A DNA stretch of 64,000 nt, from contig NC_086178.1 of NCBI RefSeq assembly GCF_023053635.1, positions 90,628,226 through 90,692,225 on the forward strand, given 5' to 3'. The position numbers and the translations under genes were made by a program. Shown here in pieces: positions 56,263 to 64,000 of the stretch. The stretch's first letter is position 1. Each line of letters begins with the position of its first letter. Below the pieces are notes generated by a model. That model did no database searches. It had not been told where the DNA came from and worked only from the letters and a program-made list of their open reading frames with translations. The DNA comes from Elgaria multicarinata webbii (taxonomy: Eukaryota; Chordata; Lepidosauria; Squamata; Anguidae).

Positions 56263-56542
56263 TTATGTTGGGCCGCATTCCCCATGTTTTCTGAAAGATA
56301 TGAAGCAGGACAGGAAAAGAGGATGTCATACTGTAAAGTGAAGATTGCTGCTAGAGCAGATTTAGTACATTCCCACAACACTTTAGAGTAAAACTGTCAG
56401 CCCTAAGTTAGATTGCACCTGTGTGTCTCTCAGCCAGTGCACATTAGTCACTGCACGAGAGTCCAGAATACCCACCCTGGTTATTTATCTTTGAATGATC
56501 TGCAGTTACTGACATGCCACCTGGGATAGCTATATGAGACAT

Positions 56543-57028
56543 GGGGCATGTCTACACCATGTGTTCTGGGAGGGAGGGGGAGGATCTCACGATATGCTGA
56601 TCGCGAGATCTTCCCTCTGGGTTCACACTCGGCGTGCGACGTCCCAGGAGGAAGGAGGACGTTGCACCTGCCATTTTTTAAAAAAGACATGAGCTGGAGC
56701 ACCCCTGCGCTCCAGCGCAAAAGTAAAAAAAAAGCGCTGACCCTGATCCCCAACCCCAGCCCCGATGGCCCTGGACTCCTCCCATCCCGGCTTCCTCCCT
56801 CTGATGACCCCTGCTACTCACAGGGAAGGGGGAAGAAGCTGGGATGGGCAGTCACACCAAACATGGTCCTTAGGATCATTCCAGGACCATGGGAAAAACT
56901 GCAAAGAAAGGGTATGGCAATATCCCAGGGAAATGCAGGGATCATCCCTCCCTGCTCCTGGGATCCCCTGTGCATCATATGGACGCACAGGGACGATCCC
57001 TGGGATATCACCCGCTGTAGACACACCC
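56543..57028. mobile_element. MITE, family W, long copy
   Basis: GGGGCATGTCTACACC at the left, GCTGTAGACACACCC at the right, inverted. Internal CAGGATCCCCTGTGC-like block (GGGATCCCCTGTGCATCATA, TGGACGCACAGGGACGATCC) recurs at 60735-60790. No coding capacity. Confidence 0.65.
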
Positions 57029-57895
57029 ATGGTATCCATCATCATAGGACATGAGTTCTCACTGGCTTGTCCTTCCTTCAGTTCTTGGACACTGTGTTCT
57101 ATGCAAAGCCAATATGTATGCTAGCCAACTGCAGCCGTGTTCCTGAAGCTCAAAGGATTAATTTCATCTGACTAGTTTTGTTGCTGGTAAAAACAACACC
57201 ATGTTTTTCTTATGAAAACGACACCCAGGTGATTTGCTTTTTAAAAGTACACTTCCATCCGCTAAGTCATTGCCAACCCAATGTTTGTGTGGAGAGGCAG
57301 CCAGGCCCATCGAATAAATGTATATGGTATCTATTTACATGTCAAATAAATGAATTTCTAAAAGATGTTTTCTGATTATGGGCTGTCCTGGCTTAGTTAA
57401 GAGGTCCATATGAAGGCTTCCATGTATTCCTTTGCCCACACTCCAAATTACTTCTGATTTCTTGAAAATGCCAACTTCCCTTTTGCTTTTAAAAAACCAA
57501 CTGAAATTGCAGGAAATAATTAGAACATCTGCAGGCAGTAACTGTTAGAAGACTCTGAAATGAGTGTCAAACAGGTAATGACTTGCAGGAAATGGAGGGT
57601 GAACGGCTGTGCTTTAATTCCCGCAGCTATTCCTCACAGTCTTCCTCCCCCTTCCCCGCCTTCCCATTTGTAATACAACTTCCTCCTTCTCTTGGAAAAC
57701 TGGAGGAGTGATGTATAGGTGTTGAAGGTAATTTACATGCTGCAGTATTTATCTAAACCACGTTTCACTAGCAAGACATCTGGATATTTGAGGGAGAAGT
57801 CATCGAACAGAGAAGATAAGAACTTGAATTATAATTTGCCGTGTGTGGAATTGTGCTGATGTTTCTAAACCTAGTGAGATATTCAGTGACTTTTC

Positions 57896-57942
<47 letters not shown>

Positions 57943-58163
57943 CAACTATCCAAATATCTGCAACATTCGGCTGGGAGCAAGAGTGAAAGGGAATTATTAT
58001 TATTTATTTATATAGCCCCATCAATGCACATTGTATGTCAATATATCAAACAGATCAATTTAATATTGTCTCATAATATTTATGAGCCCTTAACCAAAGT
58101 AGTTTAATAATACGTTTAATAATAACCAGATAAAGTAAGGAAGGACAAAATGTCAGTTATTGA
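57029..58163. other. Intergenic stretch with (AT)n and a possible conserved block
   Basis: An (AT)n run of about 40 bases lies at 57899-57938. About 57430-57770 is repeat-free, with TTTAATTCCCGCAGCTATTC and similar words; it could be a conserved non-coding element, by appearance only. Confidence 0.3.
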
Positions 58164-58698
58164 CTGGGTTCAGACGACACGATAACCAACGGTGGGTTAA
58201 ATAGTCAACAGTGGGTTCAATAGTTAACGGTTAGTTATTGTGTCATCTGTTGAGACTTTTTCACACCACCGTTGGTTATTTATGTTCCGCCGAAATAACC
58301 AACATAAATAACCAACGCTGTGCAGAGTTGATTGTTTGAACAGCTGTTGGTTATCATGTCATGTGTTGGGCACCGTTGACTATTTCGTCGCACATAGTTG
58401 GTTATTGTTTGACGACTACAGAATCCCCTGGCAAGAATGACCAAAGTGGCAGCTGCCGCTCTAGTCCAGCTAGCAGAACTTGCAATGGCTGATGGGATAC
58501 CAGAGTGAGGACTGAAGGAGGGAGAGAGGGGGGCTGTGTCAATTAAACACACCATTGACCTATAATCAACTTGATGCTGGCCTTAATGCACACCATGGTT
58601 GATTATAATCATGTTGTGTGGAGAATACCTCCTTGATAATCAACCGTGGAGTTGACTATTAGCCCACCATTGACTACTGTGTTGTCTGAGCACAGCCA
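58164..58698. mobile_element. MITE (TTCAGACGACACGATAACC type)
   Basis: CTGGGTTCAGACGACACGAT at the left is mirrored by ACTGTGTTGTCTGAGCACAG at the right; repeated AACCAACGGTGG and GTTGGTTAT words pair within the element. About 535 bp. Similar terminus to 5250-5602. Confidence 0.65.
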
Positions 58699-58977
58699 TT
58701 CTGGTCTTAGCTATCTCAAGATTAAAGTTTGAATGCCCTAAGCAATAGTGTTGTTTTAAGTTGCTTGGATTTATATGGTATTTTTAATTGTATCAGAAGT
58801 CTTTCAAAGAGCACTTGTAGGTCTACCAGGGTGTGATGATCATTTTCAATTGAGTAATAATATACAAGATAGAATGCAAATGCAGGAGCTGTCATCTTTT
58901 CTGGACTCAGGGCCTACCTTTAACCCTCACCCGCAATGCAGGGCCTGCTTTTTATTTCATAATTTTACCTTTTCACC

Positions 58978-59345
58978 AGAGGTGTCAAACCCCTTTCAAC
59001 CAGAGGGCCAAATTCCATTTCAGAGAGTTTCTCGGGGGCTGCATTTTATTGGTGGTAAAAGCCACATACAAAGGGATGGCGCCAAAGGCAAAATGAGTGA
59101 GGGTAAAATACCAGCATATTGTAGCTTAAAGCTCTTACTGCCAATAACTCTCCAAAGCCTTAGGAGAGGCATTTCTCCCATTTAAAATGGGAGAAAAGCT
59201 ACAAAAAAGCCAGAAAGCCACCAAATGAAAAAGGAGGTGAGACCAAGGGAAGGGGGCATGGCCATCAGGTGAATCCCAGAAGGCTGGAGTTGGGACTTCA
59301 GGTGAGCCATAGCTGTCCACCAGGCCTGAGGTTCTGCAAACTTGA
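58978..59345 (+). mobile_element. Non-autonomous hAT (Charlie-like) element, copy 6
   Basis: CAGAGGTGTCAAACCCCTTT start, CAGAGGGCCAAATTCCATTT, AAAGCTCTTACTGCCAATAA, GGGAAGGGGGCATGGCC, CTGAGGTTCTGCAAAC end. The best preserved copy in the window. Confidence 0.8.
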
Positions 59346-60160
59346 TATAGTGGATACACAGAATTCTGGGCTGTGCTCGGAAGCTGCAATGCAGCAATTG
59401 GGAAAGTATAGTAATTACACCCCCACACACACCATTTATTTTTGTTCCTCTCTGTTCCTGCCTCCAAAAGATGGCCATTTTGCCACTGGGGCATCCTCCC
59501 TTAGGTAAGCTTCTGAATTGTGCTTCATCCGTTGAAGGCCAATGGACTAGGCAGCTGAAACACGCAAGATTATTTGTACCCTTAAACTTCATCTGTCTGT
59601 AAAAACAGAACACCCCAAACAGCAGCAAACTCTCTGGCAAATTTCTTGCTGAAATAACCTGACATTTAACTAGTTTGCTTTGGAAATGTCACTTGTTGTG
59701 AGCTGCCTAGTACTGCTGTTGTTCGATGACCTTTTGCAGGGATTTGACTTTGCTAAGAAGTAGAATCTCCACTGCAATCTTCAATATTGCTATACAGTGG
59801 AGAGCTCTTCCTTAATTCTCCCTGTAATACATCAGATTTGGGGTAGGTGTTGCTGACTGCACAGAACAGCAGAAATTAAGGAGATAGGAAAGGCTGGGCT
59901 ACTGATTCCATGACTGACATCTGCAAGCTGAGGAACTTGTACTGGTTGCTGACTTATTGTCAAAGACCGGAGGCCTAAACCACTAAGAAACAAAATCCCA
60001 AGAAATGTACCCACCTTTGTTTTGGCATTGTACTCCCCCACCCCAATTTGGCAAACAGGGGGAAAGTGTTCACAGTACAGATTTGTGACCCAGAGAGAGA
60101 TCAATGCTTCGTGCCCTCACTCTGATTTTTTTTTTTTACATAATCACATAGCCAGTTTGC
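59346..60160. other. Intergenic stretch, no feature recognised
   Basis: About 800 bp of ordinary composition; no exon or element recognised. Confidence 0.35.
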
Positions 60161-60164
60161 TACC

Positions 60165-60565
60165 GAGTCAGTCCAAGGTATTATTATTGACATATAACCC
60201 CCTAAACAACTTTACATCAGGTTACCTCCTATATAGAGCACTATGATCTTTAGGGAAGGCCTTACTGTCCATGCAACATCCTCCGGAACCCCATCTGGCA
60301 GCAACATGACAACAGGCTGTCTCTGTGGTAGTGCCCTCCCTCTGGAATGACCTTCCCACTGCGAGACGTCAGGCAATCATGTACTGTCAATTATCATTTT
60401 TAAAAAACCTTACTCATGTAACCTGGCTTTCCTCAACTGTTAATTTGTCCTGATGTTGCCACGCACTTACAATGATGCATTGTTTTATAAGTTGTTGTAA
60501 GCTGCCTTGGGATTTTAAAATGGGAAGCAGCATATATACTCTATTAAAAAAAATAAAATTAAAAG
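60165..60565 (+). mobile_element. L2-type LINE 3' end
   Basis: Peptide VLLLTYNPLNNFTSGYLLYR near 60155-60235 is the C-terminal RT block, then TGGAATGACCTTCCCACTGC, and the tail TAAGCTGCCTTGGGATTTTA with an A-rich end. Confidence 0.7.
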
Positions 60566-60688
60566 CCAATTTAGAGTGAGGGCAAGAAGCACTGACATTG
60601 TTTCATAGCCTACTAAAATTATCTGCATGGTGCTGTGATACAATCACATTCACATCCTGATTCATTGAGATTACAGTTCCTGGACTGA

Positions 60689-60818
60689 GGCCCTTTCTAC
60701 ACCTAAGGATTATCCCAGAAAAATGGATGGATCGTCCCTGACTGCTCCCAGGATCCCCTGTGCGTCATTTGGATGCACAGGGATGATCCCAGGGGAAAAG
60801 GCAGGTGTAGGAATGGCC
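60689..60818. mobile_element. MITE, family W, short copy
   Basis: GGCCCTTTCTACACC and GGTGTAGGAATGGCC are inverted ends; interior GATCGTCCCTGACTGCTCCC, AGGATCCCCTGTGCGTCATT. Flanks TGA and TAA could be a diverged 3-bp duplication. Confidence 0.75.
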
Positions 60819-60979
60819 TAAGACACAGCAAACAGGGAAAATGGTGCCAGAACAACAGTCAAAGAGAGGCTGCTAATACCAGGGAAGAGTTATGGAGGGT
60901 GTGAGGTTCAGAGAGGACTTTGCCCTCTAAACACCAATTTCACACCAGACTTATTTACTGGAGAGTATTTGGCCCAGCA

Positions 60980-61299
60980 TAGGGTCACCATATGAAAAGG
61001 AGGACAGGGCTCCTGTATCTTTAACAGTTGTATTGAAAATGGAATTTCAGCAGGTGTTATTTGTATATATGGAGAACCTGGTGAAATTTCCTCTTCATCA
61101 CAACCATTAAAGCTGCAGGTGCCCTGCCCTCTTTTAAATCTGGTCACTCTAGTATAGCTCCTGCAGCTTCAACTGTTGTGATGAAGAGGGAATTTCACCA
61201 GGTTCTCCATATATACAAATGACACCCGCTGAAATTCCCTTTTCTATGCAACTGTTAAAGATACAGGAGCCCTGTCCTCCTTTTCATATGGTCACCCTA
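60980..61299. mobile_element. Palindromic hAT element, family Q, intact copy
   Basis: TAGGGTCACCATATG to CATATGGTCACCCTA, 320 bp, with perfect 8-bp duplication GCCCAGCA at 60972-60979 and 61300-61307. Confidence 0.92.
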
Positions 61300-61307
61300 G
61301 CCCAGCA

Positions 61308-62821
61308 CTACTTCCAGTATCTTCCTTACAGAAAATTGGTGTGTGGGCCACACATCATTACAGGCTACTGAAAGGCTGCGAGGTAAGCAATGAGGCTGGA
61401 AATGTTCAGATAGTGGAAAACCAATCTAAAGAAGTTTATTATTACATGTCAGTTCCTAGGCTGCTCTTCACCTTGTAAAGCAGACCTCTGCAGCTCATAC
61501 GGAGGTCAACAGAGGTTCAGTCATTCCAGACTTCATCCCATAATTGTAGAGGATGTCATTTCAGCCCAAAAGTGCATCTCCAGCATATCTATTTTCTAAA
61601 GTTGAGGGAAGACGGAAAACACCCAAGAGCAAAACTTCCTACAGCCAAATCTTCTGTGGAAATGCAGAAAAGTTTATAAACTTCCAGGGGCATGTAGGTC
61701 CTCTTCACTTATCTGACAGCTACTGGTATATTAGTTTGTTTCCCCCATCCTCCCAAAAGGTGGAAACAAAGGTGAGGAGGAGAACAATATGGTCCTAGTC
61801 CCTGGCCAGAAGATCAAAAGCTCCATTGCCGAGAACTGATCCCAGCAAGAACACCAACAAGGGAAATTCGGCCTGTTCTCCAGCAGACTGTAAAGGCCTG
61901 TTAAGGCCTGGCCTCCTTTGTTCTGCACTGCCAATCTCCCACTATCCGCTTTCACTTGTGTCTCTGGTCCTTTGAGTGTAAGCCTGGGGACAGGGCCTGA
62001 GCCTTTTTTTGCAGGGGGGGGGCATATATACAGCAGCTACTTAATACAGGCTCTCTAAAAACAATAAATAATAATTATGGGAAACAGGCAAAGGGATTAA
62101 AAAATAATAATCAATGCCACATTGTTAAAACTCTTGGTATACATGATAAATGAATTGACTAAATAGGTTCTTTCCACAATGGGAATGGGATAACATTATC
62201 TTTTATTGTTGCCTTAATTTCTGTAACAGGCAGTTGGACTTTTTGTTTTTATCCAAAATGAGTAATTTAAAATAAAATCATTTTACAGTGTTGTTTTTCT
62301 GGCCATATGACTTGAAGCGCAAATATGCATCTAATTCAAAAGAGAGAGAGAGAGAGAGAACATTTTCATATTTAACTCATCAGATAAACGATCCGGTTTC
62401 TTGCTGACAAAGAATTGCTCTATGGGAGTTACCCAAGAATGCTGCACAGCGTTGCACAGGAGGAGAACCTGATAAAATGAGGGCAGAAGGTCGGATCCTT
62501 ATCAGAGAAAAGGCCTTTATATTTGATTTCCGGATGTACACATTTCATCGTGCTCTTTATCCATTATCTAAGCTTCATGGGGGCTGAAACGCTTGCTTGC
62601 TTTTCAGATCAGATGTGAAGACCATTTTGACTTTGGCATTTCAGAGATGATGAAGGGAGCATTAACATTGCATTTACCCGCTTGTGGCAGGGGGAAAATG
62701 ACATGCTTTAGAGAGGAATGCAAAGCTACCCGCTCTGCTTCTTGGTTCAGCAGAGGAATGCTTGATTTGTGCCTCTGCTTCTTTATGGCTCTTCATTTGG
62801 TGGCAATGCTGCTGGATGTAA

Positions 62822-62870
<49 letters not shown>

Positions 62871-63461
62871 TCCCTTGGGGGCTTTTGTGTTGCTGAAGGA
62901 CTATTCAAGGATCACTGATTTTAGCCCCTTCCCAATGCTTTTCGGAGGCAGCAGTGGAATGTACTAGTCCTGTGTGGACATTCAAACTCACCACAGTGGA
63001 AGAAATGGGATCTCATTAGCCTGCCCCATTCCATCTCGAGCTTGTGCACTGAAGTTAACACTTGCACAGAGACCTCCCTGCAAAGAGCCCAGTGCCCATC
63101 AGGGATGTTGCTAGGGCTGGGCCCATGGGGCCCGGGCCCTGAAACTGTGCCCAAAGCCCCAGTTCTATTCCACTGACCCAGTAGAGTCAAGGAAGGGGGT
63201 GTGTTTTCTAAAGCTTAATTGATATGCACGGGGGGCATTTTCAAGGGGGATTGCAGCATATGCTGCCATATCCCCCCCTCTCAAAAATCTTCCCCTGTGT
63301 GGCAATTAAGCTGGGGGGGAATATATATCGGTTTGGGATGATCTGGATCAGGGTGCAAATTAATTGAAGGAATTGTTTTATTTGAGATCATTTGAATGAG
63401 AAATTGGCTGGTTTTGCCTCCTGTGCGATTTAAATAAATCGAAGTAAATGTGTCTAAATCT
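61308..63461. other. Intergenic stretch; simple repeats and a possible conserved block
   Basis: An (AG)n run lies at 62341-62360 and (AAT)n at 62824-62870. About 62280-62820 is balanced, repeat-free sequence that could be a conserved non-coding element. A hAT-like GGGCCCATGGGGCCCGGG piece is near 63110-63170. No exon recognised. Confidence 0.35.
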
Positions 63462-63735
63462 GCTACTGATTGATTTGATTTGTATACCGACTTTCTACCC
63501 AAAATGGCAGTCAAGGCGGCTTATAGGCACAATTAAAATGGATTACAAATGAAACAATATATTAAAATTCAATAACAATTAGGGAATAAAAAATAAAATA
63601 AAACCCAGCACCCAACCCAACAGGCCAAAGGCCTCCTTGAATAAAGCAGTCTTTGCCTACCGGTGGAAGAATAGCGGAGAGGGAGCAGCCCTAGCCTCCT
63701 TTGGAAGGAGCACCACGGCCTGGGATTTTAGGCAG
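63462..63735 (-). mobile_element. LINE 3' end (L2/CR1-like)
   Basis: GATTTGTATACCGACTTTCT, CAAGGCGGCTTATAGGCACA, then AT-rich UTR and GGCCTCCTTGAATAAAGCAG with GGAGCACCACGGCC, the reverse of a LINE tail preceded by its ORF end. Confidence 0.6.
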
Positions 63736-64000
63736 AGACAGGCCTGTGGCCCAAATGGTCCTGGGCCCCAAATCTTTCAACTGCCTTGCGATGTCCCTGA
63801 GCTCCATTCGTGCAAATTGTACACCTTGATTTTGAATATACACCTCATGGATTCTACACATGTTGTGCCCTGTACATTCTAGCCTCTGCAAATAGTAGCT
63901 CCAACATACCAACAATTCCAATTCCCCACAGTGCGTTGACTTTCACCATCTGCAGAGTCACTTCAAATGGAAGAGGAGGGGAGTAATTCAGCACTGCTAG

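Overview
The window is vertebrate nuclear DNA, most likely from a squamate reptile and probably a lizard. The evidence is a split GPCR gene with long introns, tRNA-derived SINEs that resemble Sauria SINEs, CR1, L2 and L1 LINE fragments, many short palindromic DNA transposons with 8-bp target duplications, and long (ATT)n tails. Nothing bacterial, viral-replicative or plasmid-like is present.

One protein gene can be supported. It is neuropeptide FF receptor 1 (NPFFR1), on the minus strand, with four coding exons: 31491-31476 (start codon plus four codons and 1 nt), 28280-27969 (extracellular N-terminus, TM1-TM2), 7351-7252 (TM3) and 5178-4287 (TM4 to stop). All junctions are GT-AG, the phases agree (1, 1, 2), and the joined frame is 439 residues. 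Introns 1, 2 and 3 are 3195, 20617 and 2073 bp.

Layout: 1-4286 is downstream flank and 3' UTR, holding a CR1 copy split by a hAT-type element that carries a ~150-bp tandem array. 4287-31491 is the gene, whose introns are packed with nested mobile elements. 31492-33200 is the 5' flank and probable promoter. 33200-64000 is gene-free as far as I can read it. It contains L1, L2 and CR1 pieces, SINEs, hAT and Harbinger-like MITEs, a 105-bp minisatellite and scattered unexplained sequence. No exon of the genes that flank NPFFR1 in human (PPA1, LRRC20) was recognised.

The parts most worth a second look are in the repeats: hammerhead-ribozyme-like cores in two places, one of them an inverted pair; an unnamed ~0.5-kb repeat family (family R) whose interior matches the tandem array near 2.1-2.85 kb; a 544-bp GC-rich foldback element inserted inside a palindromic hAT element; and several palindromic MITE families that can be defined inside this window because exact target-site duplications are visible. 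All family assignments are made by eye and from memory.
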